A DNA stretch of 10,325 nucleotides. Origin: an uncultured Chitinophagaceae bacterium (lineage in GTDB: Bacteria > Bacteroidota > Bacteroidia > Chitinophagales > Chitinophagaceae). The notes under the pieces are model-generated. The model was given only the letters and a program-made list of their open reading frames with translations, was not told the origin of the DNA and ran no database searches. Each line of letters opens with the position of its first letter. The stretch's first letter is position 1. A program made the translations under genes and the position numbers. Positions 1-6,774 of this stretch are shown here, piece after piece. The stretch lies in contig CAMLEM010000035.1 of assembly GCA_946479005.1 (NCBI GenBank), positions 1-10,325 on the forward strand. Reading direction: 5' to 3'.

Positions 1-591
1 CATCGCGGATTTTCCTCCTATGGAAACACGGAATACAGGAATGCCCCGATGTGGCACCTGGCCATTGAGATGAAATTGCGGAATCCCGGCCTGATGATGA
101 TCAATGATCCTTCTCATATCTGCGGTAAGCGCGAGACACTCCGGGAGGTGGCTCAAAAATCCATTGACCTGGATTTTGATGGATTGATGATCGAGACACA
201 TATCGACCCGGACAGGGCCTGGAGTGATGCGGCGCAACAGATCACCCCTGAGCAACTTTCAACGCTGCTGGATTCCCTGGTATGGCGCAAAGAGGAGGCG
301 GACTCCCCGGAGCTGCACAAAGCTTTGGAACGGCTACGGCAGGAGATCAACCAACTCGATGATGAGCTGATACAGATCCTGGGAAAAAGGATGCAGCTCG
401 CCGAGCTGATAGGGGCGTATAAAAAAGACAACAACATAACCATCCTTCAGCCTACCCGCTGGACCGAGATCATCGAGAAGGCCCTGATCAAAGGGGAGAA
501 GCTGGGACTGAGCAGGGAGTTCATTTCAAAATATTTCGACGCGGTGCACCTGGAAAGTATCAGTCACCAGAATAAAATAATGGGCCCATAA
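1..591 (+). CDS. Bifunctional DAHP synthase / chorismate mutase, 3' part (5' end outside window)
   Basis: The frame is open from the first base, so this is the last 196 residues of a longer protein. The family is usually about 360 residues, so roughly 160 are missing. Residues 1 to about 100 are the end of a KDPS-like (AroA type I-beta) DAHP synthase, which condenses PEP with erythrose-4-phosphate. The HRGFSSY motif starts at residue 1. H39 (in DPSHICGKR), E65 (in MIETH) and D76 (in SDAAQQ) match three metal ligands in identity and spacing. Residues about 106-194 are an AroQ-type chorismate mutase, converting chorismate to prephenate; visible motifs are LRQEINQLD, GKRMQLAELIGAYKK, QPTRW and ESISHQ. 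The fusion is typical of Bacteroidota, where the mutase domain is thought to link the synthase to feedback control. The gene ends in TAA five bases before aroB. The family call is secure; I give no gene symbol because naming varies (aroF, aroG, aroA-pheA). Confidence 0.93.
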   Translation, partial: HRGFSSYGNTEYRNAPMWHLAIEMKLRNPGLMMINDPSHICGKRETLREVAQKSIDLDFDGLMIETHIDPDRAWSDAAQQITPEQLSTLLDSLVWRKEEADSPELHKALERLRQEINQLDDELIQILGKRMQLAELIGAYKKDNNITILQPTRWTEIIEKALIKGEKLGLSREFISKYFDAVHLESISHQNKIMGP

Positions 592-596
592 CGTTA

Positions 597-1619
597 ATGC
601 GCACCAGGAAATTCAAATTCAGCAACAGCACGACCACGATCTGGTTTGAGGGTTCTTTTAAAGAGCTTCAAACGATCGCCGCAGGGAGAAGACTGATCAT
701 CATTACAGATGAGAATGTTCACCAGGCACACCGTCAGAAATTTACCGGCAGGGACCATATCGTTTTAAAGCCGGGCGAAGCTTACAAGGTACAGGAAACC
801 GTGGACGCGATGATCAGAACCTTACTCCGGATGGAAGCCGACAGGGAGATCCTCATAGTCGGGGTAGGCGGAGGGGTAGTCACCGATCTGACAGGCTACC
901 TGGCCTCTGTCTATATGAGAGGCGTTGCTTTCGGTTTTGTTCCCACGAGCCTGCTGGCCCTGGTGGATGCTTCCATCGGGGGTAAAAATGGAATTGATGT
1001 CGGTGAATTCAAAAACATGGTCGGCACCATACGCCAGCCGGAGTTCATCCTCCACGACCATTCCTTTTTAAAGAGCCTGCCCGAACGCGAGTGGAGGAAT
1101 GGGATGGCCGAGGTGATCAAACATTCCTGCATTGGAGATCCGAAAATGTTCTCTCAACTGGAGGGGATGAACTTACCAGGCCTTAGAAAGAATAAAAAGC
1201 TCCTCGGTCAACTGGTTTCTGCTAATGCGCTGTTCAAGCTGCATCTTGTTCAGCGCGACGAATTTGAAAAAGGGGAGCGGAGAAAATTGAATTTTGGACA
1301 TACGCTTGGTCACGCGATCGAAACCCAGTACGAGGTTTCCCACGGGGAAGCCGTTTCGCTTGGAATGGTGGCTGCCTGCAGGATCTCAGCGAAGCTTAAG
1401 GGTTTTAAGGACGTGGAAAAAGTAAAGACTTTGCTTGAAAAATTCGGTTTGCCGGCGGAGGCCCTGTATAACCGGCAGAAAGTCTTTAATATCCTGATGA
1501 TGGACAAAAAACGCAAGGGTGGCAATATCCATTTCGTGCTGTTGCCCCGGATCGGTAAGGCCGAACTGCACCTGATTTCCCTGGCAGCGCTTAAGGATCA
1601 CCTGGACGAACTTATATGA
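597..1619 (+). CDS. aroB: 3-dehydroquinate synthase
   Basis: This cytoplasmic NAD- and metal-dependent enzyme converts DAHP to 3-dehydroquinate, the second shikimate-pathway step. The 340-residue product is slightly shorter than the usual 350-360, mainly at the N-terminus. The nucleotide-binding glycine run is at residues 89-93 (GVGGG), followed by DLTGYLASVYMRG. The PTSLLALVDASIGGKNGID block (116-134) supplies substrate contacts, including D124, K130 and N131. The predicted metal ligands are all present: E172 in AEVIKH, H235 in NFGHTLGHA and H249 in HGEAVSLGM. The ATG lies 5 nt after the upstream stop with no Shine-Dalgarno sequence, which is normal for Bacteroidota. The stop TGA overlaps the aroA ATG as ATGA (1616-1619), implying coupled translation. 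All recognised catalytic motifs are intact, so the gene should be functional. Confidence 0.97.
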   Translation: MRTRKFKFSNSTTTIWFEGSFKELQTIAAGRRLIIITDENVHQAHRQKFTGRDHIVLKPGEAYKVQETVDAMIRTLLRMEADREILIVGVGGGVVTDLTGYLASVYMRGVAFGFVPTSLLALVDASIGGKNGIDVGEFKNMVGTIRQPEFILHDHSFLKSLPEREWRNGMAEVIKHSCIGDPKMFSQLEGMNLPGLRKNKKLLGQLVSANALFKLHLVQRDEFEKGERRKLNFGHTLGHAIETQYEVSHGEAVSLGMVAACRISAKLKGFKDVEKVKTLLEKFGLPAEALYNRQKVFNILMMDKKRKGGNIHFVLLPRIGKAELHLISLAALKDHLDELI

Positions 1620-2893
1620 ACGCGATCATCTCTCCTTCAAAACTGAGCGGGGTTGTGAATGCTCCTCCTTCGAAAAGCTCGATGCAGAGAGCCTGTGCGG
1701 CAGCCTGGATCCGCGGAGGGAAATGCATCCTGCAAAATCCGGGAAAAAGCGAGGATGACCTGGTAGCCCTGGATATCATCCGCGCGCTCGGTTCAAAGGT
1801 GACCGACCGAGGGGATGTAATAGAGATTGAAACATTAGAAAGAAAGTTTCCGCGAAGCATTCATTGCGGTGAGAGCGGACTTAGCGCCCGATTGTTTACA
1901 CCGATCCTTGGGTTGTCGGACAAGGAGATCATTGTTGAAGGGTCGGGAACTCTCAGACACAGGCCTTTCCAGGTGTTCAATGAAATACTTCCCTTGCTGG
2001 GTGTCTCGTTCGTTTCCGACAAAGGGCATCTTCCCCTAAGAATAAAAGGGCCGCTTATGCCCCGGGATATCATCGTGGACGGCTCGGTAAGTTCTCAGTT
2101 CATAACGGGGTTGATCTATGCTTATGTGGCCGCGGGGGCGGATAAGCAGACCATCCACGTGAATGAACTAAAGAGCGCGCCTTACGTTGATCTCAGCATC
2201 CAGGTGCTGCGCGATTTTGGATTGAATGCTCCTGAAAATATTCAAAACCGGCAATTCCGGTTTTCTTCTACAGAGACCCATGAAATTCCCGGGCCGCTTG
2301 AATACAGGGTGGAATCAGACTGGAGCGGTGCTGCATTCCTCCTGGTGGCCGGTGCGCTGGCCGGATCAATAATGGTAAGAGACCTGGATCTCCTTTCGCG
2401 CCAGGGAGATCGCGCCATCATCGACATAATGATGGATGCCAGTGCTTCTATCGCCATCGAGGCGAAAGGTATCCGCGTGCATCCCCTGGTAATGGATCCC
2501 TTCGAAACGGACGCCACTGATTTTCCCGACCTTTTTCCGCCACTTGTGGCGCTGGCCACAAATTGCAAAGGCCGGTCACGGATCCGCGGGGTTCAGCGGC
2601 TGGTGCATAAGGAATCGAACAGGGCTGAGACCCTGCGATCGGAGTTTTCCAAACTCGGAGTGAATATATCCATTGAGAACGATGTAATGACCGTAGAAGG
2701 TACCCACGAGATCAGGGGAGCCGTGGTGAGCGCGAGAGGAGACCACAGGATCGCAATGGCTTTGTCTGTTGCCGCGCTGAGGGCAGAGACGCCGGTAACT
2801 ATTGAAGGCGCGGAATGCGTAAATAAATCATTCCCGGATTTTTTTGAAAAACTCCGGGGTTTGCAGGCTTCTGTAACTTTAAGCAATGAATAG
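1616..2893 (+). CDS. aroA: 3-phosphoshikimate 1-carboxyvinyltransferase (EPSP synthase)
   Basis: This cytoplasmic enzyme transfers the enolpyruvyl group of PEP to shikimate-3-phosphate, the sixth pathway step. The 425-residue length is normal. Substrate motifs visible are PPSKSSMQR (K20, S21, R25), SSQF (159-162), the catalytic aspartate in TDFPDLFP (D305), HKESNR (E333, R336), DHRIAMAL (R378) and NKSFPDFF (K404). The odd part is the loop at residues 84-93 (CGESGLSARL), where most EPSP synthases have a form of GNAGTAMRP. The glycine (G88) and arginine (R92) remain, but the positions matching E. coli Thr97 and Pro101 are both leucine (L89, L93). The start overlaps the end of aroB by 4 nt, and the end overlaps aroC by 8 nt. 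Function is secure because the rest of the active site is intact; the subclass and inhibitor sensitivity are open. Confidence 0.96.
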   Translation: MNAIISPSKLSGVVNAPPSKSSMQRACAAAWIRGGKCILQNPGKSEDDLVALDIIRALGSKVTDRGDVIEIETLERKFPRSIHCGESGLSARLFTPILGLSDKEIIVEGSGTLRHRPFQVFNEILPLLGVSFVSDKGHLPLRIKGPLMPRDIIVDGSVSSQFITGLIYAYVAAGADKQTIHVNELKSAPYVDLSIQVLRDFGLNAPENIQNRQFRFSSTETHEIPGPLEYRVESDWSGAAFLLVAGALAGSIMVRDLDLLSRQGDRAIIDIMMDASASIAIEAKGIRVHPLVMDPFETDATDFPDLFPPLVALATNCKGRSRIRGVQRLVHKESNRAETLRSEFSKLGVNISIENDVMTVEGTHEIRGAVVSARGDHRIAMALSVAALRAETPVTIEGAECVNKSFPDFFEKLRGLQASVTLSNE

Positions 2894-3932
2894 TTTTGGT
2901 CGCCTTTTCCGGGTGAGCATTTTCGGGGAATCGCACGGGGAATCCGTCGGCATCCTGATAGATGGCTGCCCGGCAGGACTTCCGCTTGTACAGGAAGACT
3001 TTCAACCCGATCTGGAAAGAAGAAAAGGTGGTTTGCAAAAAGCAACCACGCCCCGGCAGGAAGAGGATGTTCCGATTTTGATGAGTGGCGTGTTCAATGG
3101 CAAAACGACCGGCGCACCGGTCCTGATAAAATTTGGAAATACGAATGCAAAAAGCGCCGATTACGAAAAAATGAGGGCGGTGCCAAGGCCCGGCCACGTG
3201 GATATTGTCGGAGCACAGAAAGCCGGGGGATTCAATGACTACCGGGGGGGAGGGCATTACAGCGGAAGGTTAACGGTAGCGCTGGTGGCGGCAGGTGTGG
3301 TAGCCAAAAAAGTGTTGACTTACCGAATGACCGGATCTAAAGATTCTCCTCAAGCGGGTTCGGAGAGTGAGGTGAGAATCTCCTCCGCCATCCTCGAGAT
3401 CGGTGGCGAGACAGATACGGCTAAGGGTATTCAAAAAGCGATCGATGAAAAGGATTCTGTTGGCGGTATCATTGAGTGCGTGGTCAAAGGTTTGCCGGTG
3501 GGTTTGGGGGAACCATTTTTTGATTCTGTGGAATCGGTGATCTCTCACCTGGTATTTTCCATTCCCGCTGTGAAAGCCATTGAATTTGGTGCAGGTTTCA
3601 AGGCCGCGGGTATGTTCGGATCCCAGCACAATGACCCGATCATTGACAGGGGAGGCCACACCGAAACCAACAATGCCGGGGGGGTCTTGGGGGGTATCAC
3701 TAATGGAAACGATCTTGTATTCCGCATTGCCGTAAAACCCACTTCTTCGACGCCGAAGGCTCAAAATACTTTTAACCTGGAAACAGGAAAGCGAGAAGTG
3801 GTTTCCATCAAAGGACGACACGATCTCTGCATCGCCCTGCGGGTGCCCGTGGTACTGGAAGCCGTCACCGCGCTGGGCATTCTCGACCTGATGATGCTTG
3901 AACAAAGAATACCGAGAGTGTTAAAGGCGTAA
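2886..3932 (+). CDS. aroC: Chorismate synthase
   Basis: This enzyme eliminates phosphate from EPSP to give chorismate, the last common precursor of aromatic amino acids. It needs reduced FMN. The product is 348 residues, at the short end of the family range. The first signature, GESHGESVGILIDGCPAG, covers residues 14-31 with the catalytic H17. The second, starting RPGHVDIVGAQKAGG, runs from 101 with H104 and continues through DYRGGGHYSGRLT. NNAGGVLGGITNG is at 262-274, and the C-terminal signature RHDLCIALRVPVVLEA is at 311-326. The start is the ATG inside the last codons of aroA (8-nt overlap), so translation is probably coupled. It is the last gene of the operon, and its stop codon lies inside the end of the convergent dipeptidase gene. 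Confidence 0.97.
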   Translation: MNSFGRLFRVSIFGESHGESVGILIDGCPAGLPLVQEDFQPDLERRKGGLQKATTPRQEEDVPILMSGVFNGKTTGAPVLIKFGNTNAKSADYEKMRAVPRPGHVDIVGAQKAGGFNDYRGGGHYSGRLTVALVAAGVVAKKVLTYRMTGSKDSPQAGSESEVRISSAILEIGGETDTAKGIQKAIDEKDSVGGIIECVVKGLPVGLGEPFFDSVESVISHLVFSIPAVKAIEFGAGFKAAGMFGSQHNDPIIDRGGHTETNNAGGVLGGITNGNDLVFRIAVKPTSSTPKAQNTFNLETGKREVVSIKGRHDLCIALRVPVVLEAVTALGILDLMMLEQRIPRVLKA

Positions 3933-4646
3933 CTTTTTTTTAAGGGTAACAAAATCGAGGTCCATAACAGGATACTTGTCGCTACCCGGGAATGAATAAT
4001 GCCACCACTCATCCGGGTAGACCCGGAATCCGTGTTTTGTCATAACCGTTCTGAGTATCTCCCGGTGCCTGAGAATCTCTCCGGGGAGTTCCTTAAAATC
4101 CTGGTGGGCGGTATCTGTGAAATTATCGAACTCCGTTCCCATATTCAGTTCGATTCCGGTGGCGAGGTCAACGATGGTAAGATCGACCGCGACACCCCTG
4201 TTATGACCGCTTCCCTTCGCAGGGTTTGCCACATAACGTTCGTCGCCGATCAGTTCCCAGAATTTGACGGAAACAGCGTGTGGCCTGTATGCATCGAAGA
4301 TCTTGAGCCCAAGTCCTGTGGCATTGAGTTCTTCCTGGGCCTTTCCCAATGCGGTTGCGGCCGGAGATCTCAGGTAGGTGAATTTGGTTCCGGCGGGATA
4401 CATCATTTTACCGGTGAAATTATCCTTTGTAGCATACCTCAGGTCATAAATCAACCCGGGTGCGACGTCACGTAATTCTACCATTCTCTGTTCCGGGTCG
4501 TTCCTGACGAGGGATACATACTCGCTCCAGGTCTTGATCACTTTAAGGGTTGAGTCCTGCGCCCTGGCGACCGGACCAGAGCCTGTTGAAAAAATGAGCA
4601 TTAATGTACCTGCAATGCAGAAACGAATGCTTAAATTAGAGGACAT
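3921..4646 (-). CDS. Secreted D-alanyl-D-alanine dipeptidase, VanX/DdpX family (peptidase M15D)
   Basis: This zinc enzyme hydrolyses free D-Ala-D-Ala. With the start chosen here it has 241 residues. An N-terminal hydrophobic stretch at about 7-20, followed by GSGPVARAQ, looks like a signal peptide, so it should act in the periplasm, as in the Salmonella PcgL type, rather than in the cytoplasm like enterococcal VanX. The M15 motifs are complete: IFDAYRP with R121, SGHNRGVAVD with zinc ligands H148 and D155, and EWWHY with catalytic E213 and zinc ligand H216. YDLRYATKDNFTG (67-79) is typical of the subfamily. An upstream in-frame ATG at 4769 would add 41 residues before the signal peptide and run into the divergent gene, so I reject it. 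The gene is divergent from an L,D-transpeptidase, and its last 12 nt overlap aroC. No VanH/VanA-like genes are present, so a vancomycin-resistance role is not supported; peptidoglycan fragment recycling is more likely. Confidence 0.9.
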   Translation of the reverse strand: MSSNLSIRFCIAGTLMLIFSTGSGPVARAQDSTLKVIKTWSEYVSLVRNDPEQRMVELRDVAPGLIYDLRYATKDNFTGKMMYPAGTKFTYLRSPAATALGKAQEELNATGLGLKIFDAYRPHAVSVKFWELIGDERYVANPAKGSGHNRGVAVDLTIVDLATGIELNMGTEFDNFTDTAHQDFKELPGEILRHREILRTVMTKHGFRVYPDEWWHYSFPGSDKYPVMDLDFVTLKKKLRL

Positions 4647-4682
4647 AGAGGGATTTTTGCCCGGTAATTTAGGGGAAAAAAT

Positions 4683-4715
4683 CACAAATACTCTTCCACA
4701 CAATGCCAACCAAAA
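4683..4715 (-). promoter_or_regulatory. Candidate promoter for the dipeptidase gene
   Basis: On the - strand, TTTTG (4715-4711) is followed after a 20-nt spacer by TATTTGTG (4690-4683). This resembles the Bacteroidota arrangement of a TTTG -33 element and a TAnnTTTG -7 element, with one mismatch in the latter. The start codon is 37 nt further on, leaving a leader of about 30 nt. The -33 part lies inside the first codons of the divergent L,D-transpeptidase gene. On the + strand, TAATTTAG (4665-4672) is a weaker seven-of-eight match that could serve the transpeptidase. Short motifs like these occur by chance, so this is tentative. Confidence 0.35.
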
Positions 4716-6361
4716 CATTTGTAAGCATTCTGCTTTGCAGTTTTTCTTTTGTGTTGATATTGCTTTCACCGGGGTGTACGAGCACGCGTGGTGATGATCC
4801 CTCGGATTATAATCCCGGTTCCATACACGAACAAACCTCCACTTTACTAAAAGAAACTGTTTCGTCGCCGACAGTTCCAGGCCTTAAAAGACCGGAGCTG
4901 GTTTCTTCGCTTTACCAGCGAAACGGATACCGGCCTGTATGGAGCCACGAACAGACCTGGCTTTCCACGGCGGATTCGTTGCATGCATTGATCGGTAACG
5001 CCCGGTTGTTCGGGTTGTTCCCTGAAGATTATCACGCCGCCGAGTTGTCGGCGTTAAAAATGAAGCTGGGCGACGACAGTGTAGGGATGTCTAAATTCGA
5101 TCCTCAGCTATGGTCACGCGCAGATATTTTACTGAGTGATGCCTTTATGAACCTTGTTCACGATGTAAAGCTTGGAAGGCTGCCCGTCGATAGCCTTTCG
5201 GGGAGAAAACATAGTGTCCTGCCCGATAGCTTTTATGTGACAAGCTTTGACAAATTGCTGCGAGGCACATCCCTGACAGAACTTCTGACAGCCCTTGAAC
5301 CCCGGGCACCCGGTTACCAGCGTTTGAAAGCAGCCATCCCCCGGTTTCTCAGCAGTGCCACGGGAAAGGAATTCACGAAGGTGCCGCTTCCTTCCACTCG
5401 GTCTTCATCATTTAGGGCATTGCTTCAGAAACGACTGTTCGAAGGGGGATTCATTTCATATGACAGCGTGGCTGCCGATTCGCTCTCACTTGCTGAAGCG
5501 GTCAAAAAATTCCAGAAACAAAAAGGGATCACCTCAGACGGAGTGGCGGGGGAGGCAACGGTTAGGATGTTGAATGTGAATGACAGGGAATTGTTCGTGC
5601 GGATCGCCATCAGTATGGATAAGTATAAATTATTGCCGGAGGAAATGCCCGACCGGTATGTATGGGTAAATGCATCGGCGAATTACCTGGAACTGGTGGA
5701 AAAAGGAGATGTCAAATTCTATTCAAAGGTGATCTGCGGGAAATCCAAAACGAGAACTCCGCTTCTTAATAGCGCGATCTCCGAACTGATTACTTACCCG
5801 CAGTGGGTTCCCCCGCCCAGCATCGTATCAAAGGAGATCCTCCCTGCCGTGAAGAAAAACCCTTCCTACCTGAAAAGAAAAGGATTCAGTATCCAGGACA
5901 GGAATGGCAATGAAGTGGACCCGGATTCGGTGGACTGGTCGAAGTATAAGAATATGCCGTTCCGCGTGGTGCAGGGAAGCGGGGATGCGAATTCCCTCGG
6001 AATAATGAAGTTCGTGTTTGCCAATAAATATTCCGTTTACCTGCACGATACCAACCAGCGTTATCTTTTTGGTAACGCGATGAGAAATTTGAGCCACGGA
6101 TGCGTACGTGTCCAGGAATGGGAGGAACTGGCGAAAAGGATCATTTTCCACGATACTCCGGGTGACGCCGGAAGGGTACGGGTGGACTCGATGCAATCCT
6201 GGCTGCAAAAGAAACAGAAACGCTCCATTGCGATCCGTAACTCGCTGCCGGTTTACATACGCTATTTCACCTGTGAAGGAACTGAAAAAGGGATCGATTT
6301 CTTCGATGACGTGTATGGTGAAGACAAGTATCTGAAGGAAAAATATTTTGCAGGAAAGTGA
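4703..6361 (+). CDS. YcbB/LdtD-type L,D-transpeptidase with peptidoglycan-binding domain
   Basis: This enzyme makes meso-DAP to meso-DAP (3-3) cross-links between peptidoglycan stem peptides, using tetrapeptide donors. The 552-residue product has a hydrophobic N-terminal segment (about 6-22) ending in LSPGC. C25 could be a lipidated cysteine, although the lipobox is not canonical. Residues about 60-220 match the N-terminal scaffold region of YcbB proteins. A PG_binding_1-like domain follows at about 236-292 (FRALLQKRLFEGGF, then AVKKFQKQKGITSDGVAGEAT). The YkuD catalytic domain runs from about 318 to 490, with H448 in VYLHDT and the SHGCVR motif at 464-469, in which C467 is the nucleophile. 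The C-terminal tail PVYIRYFTCEG to DDVYGEDKYL is also typical of the family. E. coli YcbB is a little longer, at about 615 residues. The gene is probably monocistronic; its partner across the 56-bp divergent gap is the dipeptidase. Confidence 0.93.
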   Translation: MPTKTFVSILLCSFSFVLILLSPGCTSTRGDDPSDYNPGSIHEQTSTLLKETVSSPTVPGLKRPELVSSLYQRNGYRPVWSHEQTWLSTADSLHALIGNARLFGLFPEDYHAAELSALKMKLGDDSVGMSKFDPQLWSRADILLSDAFMNLVHDVKLGRLPVDSLSGRKHSVLPDSFYVTSFDKLLRGTSLTELLTALEPRAPGYQRLKAAIPRFLSSATGKEFTKVPLPSTRSSSFRALLQKRLFEGGFISYDSVAADSLSLAEAVKKFQKQKGITSDGVAGEATVRMLNVNDRELFVRIAISMDKYKLLPEEMPDRYVWVNASANYLELVEKGDVKFYSKVICGKSKTRTPLLNSAISELITYPQWVPPPSIVSKEILPAVKKNPSYLKRKGFSIQDRNGNEVDPDSVDWSKYKNMPFRVVQGSGDANSLGIMKFVFANKYSVYLHDTNQRYLFGNAMRNLSHGCVRVQEWEELAKRIIFHDTPGDAGRVRVDSMQSWLQKKQKRSIAIRNSLPVYIRYFTCEGTEKGIDFFDDVYGEDKYLKEKYFAGK

Positions 6362-6452
6362 GCCGGATCCCGTTTCACAGGAATATTCGAAACGATTGGT
6401 AGTGATTGAACTGGAACCCAATAATTTATTTCCACATATAGAACCTAGCCTT

Positions 6453-6460
6453 TATTTTTG
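6453..6460 (+). promoter_or_regulatory. Candidate -7 promoter element for the OmpA-family gene
   Basis: TATTTTTG is an exact match to the Bacteroidota -7 consensus TAnnTTTG and sits 26 nt before the ATG at 6487, in an AT-rich stretch. No TTTG -33 element is seen at the expected distance. The leader before the ATG is A-rich (AAAACCAAACTAACCTTT) with no Shine-Dalgarno sequence. The remainder of the 125-bp gap after the transpeptidase gene shows no convincing terminator. Confidence 0.5.
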
Positions 6461-6486
6461 TCTGGATTAAAACCAAACTAACCTTT

Positions 6487-6771
6487 ATGAAGAAGATACT
6501 CTCAGCCATCTTTGCGCTGTGCCTTCTTATGCCTGCCACCCACGGTCAGCAGGAGGACTACCGGAGGCCCGCAGCGATCGGTATCAGTTTCTTCCTGAAT
6601 GATTTTGAAACCGCCAACCGCATCCGAACCACTTCCCTGAATACTGTGTTGAGTGACAAAAGCTGGGCGAAGTTCCGGGAGATGTCGCCAGGTCTGGCCC
6701 TGCATTATTTCAAAGGGTTGACCAATCATATTGATTTTGCAGCAATGCTCGGGGGGTCATATATCAATTAA
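6487..6771 (+). CDS. 5' fragment of the OmpA-family gene (signal peptide and start of barrel)
   Basis: If the TAA at 6769 is real, translation from this ATG gives only 94 residues. Residues 1-20 are a clear signal peptide: MKK, then a hydrophobic core, then ATHG before QQEDY. The mature part contains RPAAIGISFFLNDFETANRIR and HYFKGLTNHIDFAAMLGGSY, a pattern of short amphipathic strands that fits the first beta-strands of an outer-membrane barrel. Alone it would be too short to fold as a barrel. The ATG is preferred because it begins the signal peptide and lies 26 nt after a consensus -7 element. Confidence 0.6.
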   Translation: MKKILSAIFALCLLMPATHGQQEDYRRPAAIGISFFLNDFETANRIRTTSLNTVLSDKSWAKFREMSPGLALHYFKGLTNHIDFAAMLGGSYIN

Positions 6772-6774
6772 CCG

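Noticed and set aside
3270..3905. A 211-residue - strand ORF inside aroC.
   Set aside because: It is a shadow of aroC, with no recognisable motif or independent start context.
3999..4475. A 158-residue + strand ORF opposite the dipeptidase gene.
   Set aside because: It is antisense to a gene with complete M15 motifs and resembles no known family.
3921..4646. The dipeptidase as part of a vancomycin-resistance cluster.
   Set aside because: No VanH, VanA/B ligase, VanR or VanS homologue is nearby, the enzyme is predicted to be secreted, and Gram-negative homologues have recycling roles.
4647..4769. A longer dipeptidase from an upstream in-frame ATG at 4769.
   Set aside because: It would put 41 residues in front of a clear signal peptide and overlap the start of the divergent transpeptidase gene.
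6371..6394. GTTTC/GAAAC inverted repeat after the transpeptidase gene as a terminator.
   Set aside because: Only a 5-bp stem with a 12-nt loop and no T-run, within chance expectation.
6750..6756. A G-run just before the OmpA nonsense codon, as a possible frameshift site.
   Set aside because: The protein continues in the same frame after the TAA with good barrel-like sequence, so an indel would break the match and not repair it.
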